From contig NZ_JAERRG010000047.1 in the NCBI RefSeq assembly GCF_016741935.1, forward strand, positions 1-53,498: 53,498 bases of DNA, read 5' to 3'. The stretch is from Streptomyces endocoffeicus. GTDB lineage: Bacteria > Actinomycetota > Actinomycetes > Streptomycetales > Streptomycetaceae. This document shows positions 25,173 to 32,052 of this stretch, one piece after another. Position 1 is the first letter of the stretch; each line of letters begins with the position of its first letter. The position numbers and the translations under genes were made by a program. The notes below the pieces were generated by a model. The model was not told the origin of the DNA. It worked only from the letters and a program-made list of their open reading frames with translations, and did not search any database.

Positions 25173-25756
25173 TACTGACCCCTCCCGTTGTCTGGTTCTT
25201 CCAGCAGCAGCTGCAGTGCGGTCCGCGGCGCCGGAGCGATCTGCTCTTGACCCCGCCGCCGTGCACGGCCCCCAGCTCGGCGCGCGGGCCGGTCCTTCCA
25301 TTCCGCCGACGGCGGCGGCGAGCCGCCCGCCCGCCTCAGCACCGGACCGCGCAGCATCGACGGCGGGAGACCGGCAGCGGCGGGCTCGATGGTGAACGCC
25401 CCCAGCAGCACCGCGGGGCGGCGATCCCGCGCCGGGCGGCCGCCGATGCGCCCGGCAGGCGGCTGGAGCAGCACACTGATCACGCCGCCCAGAGCCGCCC
25501 ACGGCGACCGGCCCCCGATCCGGGACCGCCGGGCCATCCAGACCGCCACGGCCCACCCGGCCACCGGCACCGGCCCCAGCCACGACCACCAGCTGAATGT
25601 CTTGATCAGCAGCAAGGCGCCGACGAAGGCCACCACCAACTGCGGGGGCGTATACGGGCCCAAAGGGATCTTCCAGTCACCGACCCGTCCCAGCACCCAC
25701 GGATGCCGACGCGCCGCGGTGTACGTCCGGCTGACCCTCCGCTCCGAGGCGCTCAT
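25172..25756 (-). CDS. Conjugation membrane protein, TcpE/PrgI-like
   Basis: A 194-residue protein starting at ATG 25756 with an ATGA overlap. It has a basic N-terminus (SERRVSRTYTAARRHPWVLG), KIPLGPYTPPQLVVAFVGAL and two close membrane helices (about residues 40-75, including FSWWSWLGPVPVAGWAVAVW). A basic C-terminal tail follows. The small size, the two helices and the position directly upstream of virB4 match TcpE/PrgI-type proteins of Gram-positive systems. The C-terminal 100 residues look disordered. Confidence 0.7.
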   Translation of the reverse strand: MSASERRVSRTYTAARRHPWVLGRVGDWKIPLGPYTPPQLVVAFVGALLLIKTFSWWSWLGPVPVAGWAVAVWMARRSRIGGRSPWAALGGVISVLLQPPAGRIGGRPARDRRPAVLLGAFTIEPAAAGLPPSMLRGPVLRRAGGSPPPSAEWKDRPARRAGGRARRRGQEQIAPAPRTALQLLLEEPDNGRGQ

Positions 25757-26067
25757 CGCGAACCCCCCACTGGAGGTACTTGGTCCACGACCCGCGTCAC
25801 AGCGGGAGGAGAGGACTTCGCGGGGTTCTTGACCTCGTCTTCGAAGATCGCCGCCAGGCTGAACTTCGAGGCGTAGATCCCCAACGCGATCGCCATCGCC
25901 AGCAGGGCCCCGATCCCGGCCTTCAAACTCCCCCGGCGCACCAGCTCGATGATCACGATCCACGTCAGCGCCACCGGGAGCCCCTTGTCGGCCCAGCGGC
26001 CCAGCATGTCCAGCCACCCGGTGCCCGCCTCATCGAGCATCCCGGCAAGCAGCATGCTGCCGCTCAC
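25753..26067 (-). CDS. Small conjugation membrane protein
   Basis: A 104-residue protein with two predicted helices: PVALTWIVIIELVRR at about residues 32-46 and AGIGALLAMAIALGIYASKF at about 50-69. The hydrophilic tail ends near PAVTRVVDQVPP. It overlaps both neighbours by 4 nt. Size and order (VirB8-like, small membrane, TcpE-like, VirB4) match actinomycete conjugation operons, where such a protein may play a VirB2/VirB3-like role. No specific family can be assigned. Confidence 0.65.
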   Translation of the reverse strand: MSGSMLLAGMLDEAGTGWLDMLGRWADKGLPVALTWIVIIELVRRGSLKAGIGALLAMAIALGIYASKFSLAAIFEDEVKNPAKSSPPAVTRVVDQVPPVGGSR

Positions 26068-27071
26068 CGCACACCACCCGCTGTGCGCAACGGCCCGCCC
26101 GCGCCCAGTACAGCCGACCGGTCCACACCGGCTCCGCGGGCGCGGGTGTACCCCACCGGCCTTGGGCCGGTGTCCACCGACGCGATCTCCCAGCGACCGT
26201 CCCGTGCCGACATCCGCAGGCTGTAGACCAACGGCCAGGCGGCATCCGCATCGACCGCCCGCACCCGGACCTGGACCCGGGCCACCGTGCCGTTCTTCGG
26301 CACCGGCCCCTTCACCGCGGCGTCATCGGCCAAGACCTGCTCGACCTCCACCCGCTCGTACCGGGGCGCATCCAGCGGTAACAGCCGCATCCCCGGCGCC
26401 AGATACCGGTCCCTCTCACCCACTCCGGTCAGATAGGCCGTCAAGAACTCCGACGCCGTCGACGCCAGCTCGCTTCCCTCCGGCACCGGCACCCGATACG
26501 CAGACCCCGGGGCCCGCATCGCCTGTGGTCCGGCCAACCGGGCCGGGGCCGCCGCAACGACGAACGCTCCCGATCCGGAGCCGGACGCCACCAGCGGCAC
26601 CGAGAAGTAGCGCACCTGCTCACCCGATTGCACAGCCATCGTCACCGACCAGGCCCCACCGGACAGCTGCGCACTGCGCACCGCGACCACCCGATCGACA
26701 CTCAGCTGCGCACCCTCACGCGGCTCAGGCAGATCCACCCCCGGAGCCATCGCGCGCAGCCGGCGCTCATCGCCGCTCTCCTTGCTCCGGCTGTCGCTGC
26801 GCAGCCACAGCGCGACGAACAACTCGGCGTACCCGGACGGGTCGGCAGACCGCGCCTGGTGGGGTACCGGCGTCTTCTGGATCACCGGTGCCGTTTCGGA
26901 CGAAGCCGTCATGATCACCAGCGCGGCCGGGCCGGCGGCTAGCGCCCCCCACATCGCAACCCGGCTCAGCCGGACCCACCGGCGGGCCCGCAACAGCCTC
27001 ACCGGGACAGCCGCCTCCGACGACGGCACCCCGGCCTCTGAAGACGCCTCACGGCGTGGGAACACAGGCAT
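26064..27071 (-). CDS. TcpC/VirB8-like conjugal transfer protein
   Basis: First gene of the conjugation operon; 335 residues. A cytoplasmic N-terminus of about 30 residues leads to one membrane helix (AMWGALAAGPAALVIMTAS, about 38-58) and a large extracytoplasmic part with two NTF2-like folds: first AELFVALWLRSD, SVDRVVAVRSAQLSGGAWSV; second LASTASEFLTAYLTGVGERD, YLAPGMRLLPLDAPRYERVE. This tandem layout is that of TcpC-type proteins, structural equivalents of VirB8. The start has GGAG eight bases upstream and faces the 634-bp regulatory gap. Confidence 0.85.
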   Translation of the reverse strand: MPVFPRREASSEAGVPSSEAAVPVRLLRARRWVRLSRVAMWGALAAGPAALVIMTASSETAPVIQKTPVPHQARSADPSGYAELFVALWLRSDSRSKESGDERRLRAMAPGVDLPEPREGAQLSVDRVVAVRSAQLSGGAWSVTMAVQSGEQVRYFSVPLVASGSGSGAFVVAAAPARLAGPQAMRAPGSAYRVPVPEGSELASTASEFLTAYLTGVGERDRYLAPGMRLLPLDAPRYERVEVEQVLADDAAVKGPVPKNGTVARVQVRVRAVDADAAWPLVYSLRMSARDGRWEIASVDTGPRPVGYTRARGAGVDRSAVLGAGGPLRTAGGVR

Positions 27072-27151
27072 GAGAACTCCAGGTCACAAGCAGATTGGTC
27101 GTATGCCTGGAGACAACCCGCCGCCCCTGACCGGTCCACTGGCCAGCCACC

Positions 27152-27224
27152 GTTGACCACCGTCACAACCGGGTCACATTGGCCTGGCCGCGCCGTGGTC
27201 AACCAACCGGTCAACCCTGACCAC
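27152..27224. repeat. GGTCAAC/GTTGACC operator-like repeats
   Basis: GTTGACCAC at 27152 and GTGGTCAAC at 27195 form a perfect 9-bp inverted repeat 34 bp apart. A direct copy GGTCAAC begins at 27209, about 12 bp after the previous one, and CTGACCAC starts at 27217. The array lies about 90-150 bp upstream of the first conjugation gene. This suggests binding sites of a transfer repressor; that role is inference. Confidence 0.5.
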
Positions 27225-27330
27225 ACCCCCGACGGCCTGCCTCGCACGCCGACCCGGCCTGCCCTCTGCCGCTCCCGTCGGGGCCCGGCCGCAGCCAGCC
27301 GTCGAGGGGCTCGCCTTCAGCCAGCAGTAC

Positions 27331-27360
27331 CTGACCGGCCTGTCGTCGACGGCCGGTCAG
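27331..27360. repeat. Perfect 10-bp inverted repeat
   Basis: CTGACCGGCC, ten bases, GGCCGGTCAG. There is no T-run on either side and both flanking genes point away from it, so a terminator is unlikely. It shares the core TGACCGG with the nearby operator-like repeats. It could be an operator or a nick-site hairpin. Confidence 0.45.
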
Positions 27361-27456
27361 CCACATGACGGATCCCTGCAGCTAGCCCTCGATCAGCGGG
27401 TGACCGGTGGTCTTCATCCCCCGGCCCCCGGCCCCGCCGGCCCCGAGGGATGGCGG

Positions 27457-27566
27457 GTTGCGCAGCCCGCTGCCGCTTCCGGCCCCGTCGTTCCTTACCG
27501 GCTGCGCAGCCGGTGCGCGGTCGCCGTTGCGCAGCCCAGATACGCAACCACGCGGCTGCGCAATCG
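27457..27566. repeat. Four TGCGCA-centred iterons
   Basis: GTTGCGCAGCCC occurs at 27457 and again at 27526. CCGGCTGCGCAGCCGG, a perfect 16-nt palindrome, is at 27498-27513. GCTGCGCAATCG is at 27555. Spacing of the cores is about 24-45 bp. Candidate protein-binding iterons upstream of the plus-strand gene pair. Confidence 0.5.
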
Positions 27567-27705
27567 CCGCGGGCCTGACCACAACGTCGACCACGGCCAA
27601 CGTGACGCGAACGTGACTCCTGGCTACCGGATTTGGCCACCGATCCGGTCAGGGCGCCCGGGTCTGCTCATCGCCAAGCAGAACCCGTCCTCAAGGAGGA
27701 GCCCG

Positions 27706-28083
27706 ATGCCGCTCTGGCCGCGCCGCTCACGTGTCCGTCACTACCGCACGTCCAAGGCGGCCGCCCCGGCCGCTGTCGACTGCACCACGCACGACACTCC
27801 GTCGACCTCCGTGCTGATCCACGAGCTTCTCGCCGTCGGCCAGCACACCCGAAAGATCGGCAGTTGGCTCGCGGCGCGCGAGACCCGCCCGGAGGAGTAC
27901 CTGATGCTCGCCCGGGCCGTGGTCGCCGACCTCGCCTGCGGCTGGCAGCTCCAGAGCGGCGGTGAGGGCCGCGCCGAAGACCTGCTGACCGACGGCCGCA
28001 TCCGCATGCAGCCGACCGAGGCCGACACCCCCGCAGCCCGCGGCCACATCGAATCCACCCGCATCCACGAGCGATACCCGTGA
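27706..28083 (+). CDS. Conserved-looking small protein, unknown function
   Basis: A 125-residue protein with a strong start: AAGGAGGA five bases before ATG 27706. The N-terminus is basic (MPLWPRRSRVRHYRTSKAA). The centre is helical (SVLIHELLAVGQHTRKIGSW, EEYLMLARAVVADLACGW) and the tail is acidic. It lies 79 bp upstream of the HTH gene on the same strand and is probably co-transcribed. I do not recognise the family. Confidence 0.7.
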   Translation: MPLWPRRSRVRHYRTSKAAAPAAVDCTTHDTPSTSVLIHELLAVGQHTRKIGSWLAARETRPEEYLMLARAVVADLACGWQLQSGGEGRAEDLLTDGRIRMQPTEADTPAARGHIESTRIHERYP

Positions 28084-28162
28084 CCCGCCGTGCTGCGGCC
28101 GCCACGGCACGGACCACAGCTCCGCTCACCGGCTCCGCCCGTGCGGAACACGGCGGCCAGAG

Positions 28163-29449
28163 GTGAGCGGAGTCGACGCCGCCGCCTACGTCATGCGGCT
28201 GCACCTGCCCACACCGGCGCACAAGCTCGTCCTCCTGGCGATCGCCACCCGGTGCGACCAGAACTACTCCGCCTTCCCCAGCCGCGCGCTGATCGCCGGG
28301 GAAGCGCTGGTGAGCGAAGAGCGCGCCCGGACCCTGCTGCGGGAGCTGCGGCGGGACGGCTATCTGTCCGCCCGGCAGCGCTACCGCGGCAACGGCAGCA
28401 AGACGAGCAACCGGTACTTCGTCCACGGGCCGTGGGACCAGTGGGGCGGCCTCGGCACACCCTTCGCCGAGATCAGCCATTACCAGGACCACGACGACCG
28501 GTACGCGGCCATCCGCGACGGCGAGTTCATCCCCCGGCCCACGCCGAAGGCAGGGGTTGCTGACGACCCCTGCCCCGACCAGGGCTCTTCCGTCGCAGGG
28601 GCAGGGGTTGTCAGCAACCCCTCTCAGGGGGCGCCGGCAACACCCTCCCTGGGTGTCACAGGCGCCCCCTCCATAACCGGTCATCAAAAACCCACCAGGC
28701 GGAACCATCTCCCGGACGTCCGCAGGACCAGTGCGGGTGGTAAGAGCGCTGTCTCCACCGCAGCGGGCTCCGCCTCGAGGACGGCCGGCACCACCCGGAA
28801 GGCCAAGACCATCACCACCGGGCCGCGCAAACGGCCCCCCGGCTGGGACCAGGTCGCGGCCGCAGTACCACAGGAAGTCCAGCCCACTCGCCCCGGCGGA
28901 CGCCTCGCTCCGACCCTGGTGCGCGCCATCTGCACTGCCCTCACCGGAGTCCCCGGCCCCGAGTCCGGCACCTACCAGATCCCGCCCCGCACACCCGAAC
29001 AGCTGATCGCCCGCATTAACCGCCGCTGGCACCAAGCCCGCGGACCCGCACGAGCAGCTGACGACTACACCGGCCCGGACCCCATCCGGCGCCCCGTCGG
29101 CTACGTCGCCGACCTCCTCACCGCCCACGAGTGCCCCGACCCCTCCTGCGAGGACGGGCTGATCCTCGGCACCGACCGGCCGTGCACCGCCTGCCAGGCG
29201 CGCTGTGCCGAACAGCGGCAGGCCGAGCAGGCCCGGGCCGCCGTCGAAGACCGCCTTACTCGTGACGCCGAGCTGGCCTCCGCACACGAAGAGCACGCTA
29301 CGGCGGCCGCCCGCGAAGAGCACCGGGCCCGCGAGCGCCTGGCCGCCGCCGGCCACTGGGGCGAGCTCCTGGACCACGAGGTCGAGACGCACATGCGCCA
29401 CTGGCGCCTCCACCGCCCCGACCCCAAGGACGCCCCCCATGCCCCCTGA
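28163..29449 (+). CDS. HTH-domain protein, candidate plasmid replication initiator
   Basis: Start at GTG 28163 (AGAGG before it); 428 residues. The N-terminal 100 residues form a HTH_36-type winged helix: HLPTPAHKLVLLAIATRCDQ, FPSRALIAGEALVSEERART, LLRELRRDGYLSARQRYRG. After that comes a Gly/Pro/Ser-rich linker whose DNA carries three hairpins (28551-28670). The C-terminal half has VRAICTALTGVPG, EQLIARINRRWHQARG and two CxxC pairs (CPDPSC, CTACQARC) suggesting a zinc-binding element. N-terminal winged helices of this type occur in phage and plasmid initiators, and some linear-plasmid origins lie within the rep gene. That role remains inference. A transcriptional regulator is the alternative. 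Confidence 0.7.
   Translation: MSGVDAAAYVMRLHLPTPAHKLVLLAIATRCDQNYSAFPSRALIAGEALVSEERARTLLRELRRDGYLSARQRYRGNGSKTSNRYFVHGPWDQWGGLGTPFAEISHYQDHDDRYAAIRDGEFIPRPTPKAGVADDPCPDQGSSVAGAGVVSNPSQGAPATPSLGVTGAPSITGHQKPTRRNHLPDVRRTSAGGKSAVSTAAGSASRTAGTTRKAKTITTGPRKRPPGWDQVAAAVPQEVQPTRPGGRLAPTLVRAICTALTGVPGPESGTYQIPPRTPEQLIARINRRWHQARGPARAADDYTGPDPIRRPVGYVADLLTAHECPDPSCEDGLILGTDRPCTACQARCAEQRQAEQARAAVEDRLTRDAELASAHEEHATAAAREEHRARERLAAAGHWGELLDHEVETHMRHWRLHRPDPKDAPHAP
28551..28670. repeat. Cluster of three hairpins inside the HTH gene (candidate origin)
   Basis: Three adjacent inverted repeats: CAGGGGTTG/CGACCCCTG at 28551-28572 (one wobble), AGGGGTTG tcag CAACCCCT at 28603-28622, and AGGGGGCGCC/GGCGCCCCCT at 28626-28670 with a nested ACACCC/GGGTGT. 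The first and second elements can also pair with each other. They fall in the low-complexity linker of the protein, where codons are free to carry DNA signals. Confidence 0.55.
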
Positions 29450-29672
29450 CACACCCCCGTCTGCCCAGCACACCAGCCCGGCCGCCTCACGGTTCGGCCG
29501 TACCGGCAGCGCAAGCGAGGCCCGCCTCCGCATGCGGACCGCTCACCAGTGGCCGTCCACGGCACTCATCCAGCCGCGCGGCCGGGCACCGCCGCGACGG
29601 CCCTCGACTCCAGCGCAGACAGACCACAGACCAACCCAAACGCGAATAGTCATCATGGAAGGTAAGAAGACC

Positions 29673-30149
29673 ATGCATAAGATCCGTAAGACCGTCGTGG
29701 CGGCCTCGGCCGTGGCCATGATCGGCAGCACGGTCGCCATCGCGACCGCGCCGAGCGCGAGCGCCACCGACAGGGGCAACCGCTGCGGCAGCGCCTATCA
29801 CTTCAAGAAGTCCTGGCCGATCAAGAACGTCTGGGGCAGTGACACTCGGCACCGGACCGTCGGGTACATCGACGTCTACTGGTCCAACTCCACCGGCAAG
29901 AACTGCGCCATCGCCCGGCCGAAGAACGGGATCTACAAGCCCAACCACATCAGCGTCAGGATCGTCAAGAGCGGCTCGGGCAACTGGGACCAGGACGGCT
30001 ACGGCAACGAGAACTACAAGAAGTTCGCCGGGCCGGTCTATGCGAAGGCCCGCGGCGCCTGCGTCAACCTCGAGGGCGGCTTCGAGTACAACAACAGCTG
30101 GGACCGCGCGGAAGCCTGGGGCTCCTACGAGAAGAAGCACTGCTCGTAG
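29673..30149 (+). CDS. Secreted protein resembling spore-associated protein A
   Basis: A 158-residue secreted protein from ATG 29673 (ATG 29655 also possible; GGAAGG lies upstream of 29673). The signal peptide is basic (MHKIRKTVVAASAVAMIG) and ends near ASA-TDRG. The mature part has four cysteines, including CGSAYHFKKSW, TGKNCAIARPKNG, ARGACVNLEGG and a C-terminal KKHCS. The motifs STGKNC, FAGPVYAKARGACVN and NLEGGFEYNN resemble the SapA family of Streptomyces, from memory only. AT content and Lys/Asn use are higher than in its neighbours. A strong terminator follows 24 bp after the stop. Confidence 0.7.
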   Translation: MHKIRKTVVAASAVAMIGSTVAIATAPSASATDRGNRCGSAYHFKKSWPIKNVWGSDTRHRTVGYIDVYWSNSTGKNCAIARPKNGIYKPNHISVRIVKSGSGNWDQDGYGNENYKKFAGPVYAKARGACVNLEGGFEYNNSWDRAEAWGSYEKKHCS

Positions 30150-30172
30150 CCCGCGAACGACCTGAGGAACGA

Positions 30173-30214
30173 GGGAGGGCTGTCGCCGATGAGGCGGCAG
30201 CCCTCCCACCGTTT
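30173..30214 (+). terminator. Rho-independent terminator after the SapA-like gene
   Basis: A 15-bp stem, GGGAGGGCTGTCGCC paired with GGCGGCAGCCCTCCC (one G-T pair), with a 5-nt loop, followed by ACCGTTTT. It lies directly downstream of the plus-strand secreted protein and before the convergent lasso cluster. Confidence 0.85.
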
Positions 30215-30277
30215 TCCGGGGTGCGGTCTGGATCAGCGACGCTATTGCGCCCAAGGTCCGCGTCTCCAGGAGTGCCT

Positions 30278-31306
30278 TCAACGGCTGAGACGGAGGTTCC
30301 AGCCGGTCAGTCCGGGTTCGTCGTGCCGGTTCAGGGCTGGGGTGTAGGTCTCGGGTGCGGGTCGTCCGGCGTTTTCCCAGGCGGTGAGCCAGCCGTGCAG
30401 GGCGGCCAGGGACGGTGAGTCGGGGTGGTCGGCGCGGATGGTGCCGTCCTGCTGGATGACGGCGGCCGTGCGGGCGGTGGTGCGACCCAGGGCCCGCAGT
30501 TCGGGGCGGAGTCCGGCCTGGGTCAGCTGGGGATCGGCGAGGGAGGCGGCGTAGGTTCGCCAGGAGTGCCAGTCGATGTCGGGCCCGCCGTAGGGCTCGG
30601 TGTGTGCGTCCTTGAGCAGCTGGTTGAGTGCGGTGCGGGCGCCGGTGTGGAGGTAGTCGTCCTGGCCGCGCCAGGTGATGGAGATCCAGGAGGGGGCGGG
30701 GACGCGGTTTTCCCAGTCCACCCAGCGGCCGGGCAGATCGAGGTCGGTTTTCGGTGAGGTGGTGGTCTCGATGTATCCGCCGGTGGCCACGGCCTCCACG
30801 ACCGGTTCGCCGCTGCGGACGCGGATGGCGGCGACCACGGTCGTATGGGGCACGGCCGCGATCGGGAGCGGGGTGACGATCAACCCGCCGTCGGTCACCT
30901 GCTCCACCCACGACCGGGGCAGCAGCGGCGGGGTGCACCAGGCCACCATCCGGTCGTACGGGGCATGTTCGGGGAAGCCGCCGACAGTAGCGTCGGCGGT
31001 GTGGCAGCGCACCGTGCGGGCGCCGCGTTCGTGGTGAATCACGTTTGCCCACTGCACGAGGTAGGCGCTGACGTCGAGGCTGGTCACCTGCCCAGTGGGT
31101 CCGACGAGCTGGGCGAGGAGGGCGCCGGAGTAGCCGGAGCCGGTGCCGACCTCGAGGACATTCATGCCCGGGTGGACGTCGAGGGTGGTCAGCTCGCGGT
31201 GGATCACGGCGGGGTTGGAGCGGTGCGGGGTAGCGCCGCGGCCTTCGTGGTGGGTGTAGTGGCGCTCGGGTACGAGCTCGGCGGCCTCTTCGACGGCGGC
31301 GGTCAC
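30278..31306 (-). CDS. PIMT-type O-methyltransferase of the lasso-peptide cluster
   Basis: A 342-residue protein. Residues 1-200 are a protein-L-isoaspartate methyltransferase fold: RSNPAVIHRELTTLDVHPGM, motif I VLEVGTGSGYSGALLAQL, QVTSLDVSAYLVQWA and YDRMVAWCTPPLLPRSWVEQ with DGGLIVTPL. The extra C-terminal domain of about 140 residues (TGARTALNQLLKDAHTEPYG, PSLAALHGWLTAWENAGRPA, LTGWNLRLSR) is found in homologues tied to ribosomal peptide clusters. Lasso clusters with such enzymes make aspartimides by methylating a ring Asp (for example lihuanodin and cellulonodin-2). It is the last gene of this minus-strand cluster, 93 bp after B2. Confidence 0.87.
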   Translation of the reverse strand: MTAAVEEAAELVPERHYTHHEGRGATPHRSNPAVIHRELTTLDVHPGMNVLEVGTGSGYSGALLAQLVGPTGQVTSLDVSAYLVQWANVIHHERGARTVRCHTADATVGGFPEHAPYDRMVAWCTPPLLPRSWVEQVTDGGLIVTPLPIAAVPHTTVVAAIRVRSGEPVVEAVATGGYIETTTSPKTDLDLPGRWVDWENRVPAPSWISITWRGQDDYLHTGARTALNQLLKDAHTEPYGGPDIDWHSWRTYAASLADPQLTQAGLRPELRALGRTTARTAAVIQQDGTIRADHPDSPSLAALHGWLTAWENAGRPAPETYTPALNRHDEPGLTGWNLRLSR

Positions 31307-31399
31307 TGCTCACTCCTTGCAAGGGGGCGGGGGCACTCGTATGCGGTAACTGCTCCGGGCGGGTGAAGGACACGCGCCCGGAGTGACCGGGGCACGGGG

Positions 31400-31753
31400 T
31401 CAGACCGTCAGCGCGGTGTGGCGGTGCCACCCGTCGGCGGTGTACTCGCCGACGGGCCCGTGGCCCGGGAGTTCGGCCCAGGCGTGGTACTCGACCGGCG
31501 GCGGGGCGAAGCGGGCTCCCAGACACCAGGTGAGGCGTCGGCCGAGCAGAGCGGCGGCGAGGACGGCGCCGAGCGAGGTCTCCATACAGGCGGCGCGGCC
31601 GGGCCACAGCCGGGCGGTGTGCCGCACGGCGCGGACGGTGTGACGGAAGGGCAGCCGCAGCAGCACCAGGGCGAGCGCCAGACCAGCGGCCGCGGCCGCG
31701 CGTTCGCGGCGAGTGCCGGTACGGACGGTGGAGTACGCCTCCATACTGGTCAC
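31400..31753 (-). CDS. Lasso peptide B2 protease (transglutaminase-like)
   Basis: Start at GTG 31753, overlapping the B1 stop as GTGA; 117 residues. The Cys-His-Asp protease fold of lasso B2 proteins is visible: ACMETSLGAVLAALLG with the catalytic Cys at CMETS, and PPPVEYHAWAELPGHGPVGE with the catalytic His in YHAWAE. It cleaves the leader peptide delivered by B1. The N-terminus has the usual hydrophobic helix (AGLALALVLLRLPF). Its size is normal for the split B1/B2 type. Confidence 0.92.
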   Translation of the reverse strand: MTSMEAYSTVRTGTRRERAAAAAGLALALVLLRLPFRHTVRAVRHTARLWPGRAACMETSLGAVLAAALLGRRLTWCLGARFAPPPVEYHAWAELPGHGPVGEYTADGWHRHTALTV

Positions 31754-32052
31754 CGCCCCCACCTCCACAGGCGCCAGCGCCGCCGCGAGGGCGCCACTCC
31801 GTACGTGGCCAGACCCTCGGCGATCAAGGTCTCAGCGACCGTGCGCACGTCGGCGGCGGCCTGGGCGGCGGGAATGCCGTACCGCTGGGCGTAGCCGGCC
31901 GCGGCCTGCTCCTCGCCGGAGCAGGTGCGCAGGAGCATCACCGCGGCGGTCGCGGTCGCGGTCAGGTACATCCAGCGGCCGCTGTGTTCGTCCAGGATCG
32001 CGCCACCCTCGTCAGCGAGAGCGGCATGGGCGCCATCACGCAGCTGCCACAC
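31750..32052 (-). CDS. Lasso peptide B1 (PqqD-like leader-binding protein)
   Basis: A 100-residue RiPP recognition element. AILDEHSGRWMYLTATATAA is the typical beta-strand/helix of PqqD-like proteins and AQRYGIPAAQAAADVRTVAE the C-terminal helices. It binds the precursor leader and hands it to the protease. It overlaps the cyclase stop by 17 nt and the protease start by 4 nt, so the three are translationally linked. Confidence 0.9.
   Translation of the reverse strand: MWQLRDGAHAALADEGGAILDEHSGRWMYLTATATAAVMLLRTCSGEEQAAAGYAQRYGIPAAQAAADVRTVAETLIAEGLATYGVAPSRRRWRLWRWGR

Larger units (their letters stand above)
27072..27705. promoter_or_regulatory. 634-bp divergent intergenic region with several repeat families
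   Basis: No convincing gene on either strand. It contains an inverted pair GTTGACCAC (27152-27160) and GTGGTCAAC (27195-27203) with a further GGTCAAC at 27209 and CTGACCAC at 27217. It also holds a 10-bp stem at 27331-27360 and four copies of G(T/C)TGCGCA near 27457-27566. It separates the minus-strand conjugation operon from the plus-strand gene pair. It is therefore the natural place for the control region, an oriT-like site or part of a replication origin. No textbook promoter could be placed with confidence. Confidence 0.6.

Noticed and set aside
25173..25589. N-terminal extension of the VirB4 ORF
   Set aside because: It would overlap the TcpE-like gene in another frame. ATG 25172 has TAATG coupling and a normal VirB4 N-terminus.
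29205..29672. N-terminal extension of the SapA-like ORF
   Set aside because: It overlaps the HTH gene's coding end and lacks a start signal. The signal peptide places the start at 29673 or 29655.
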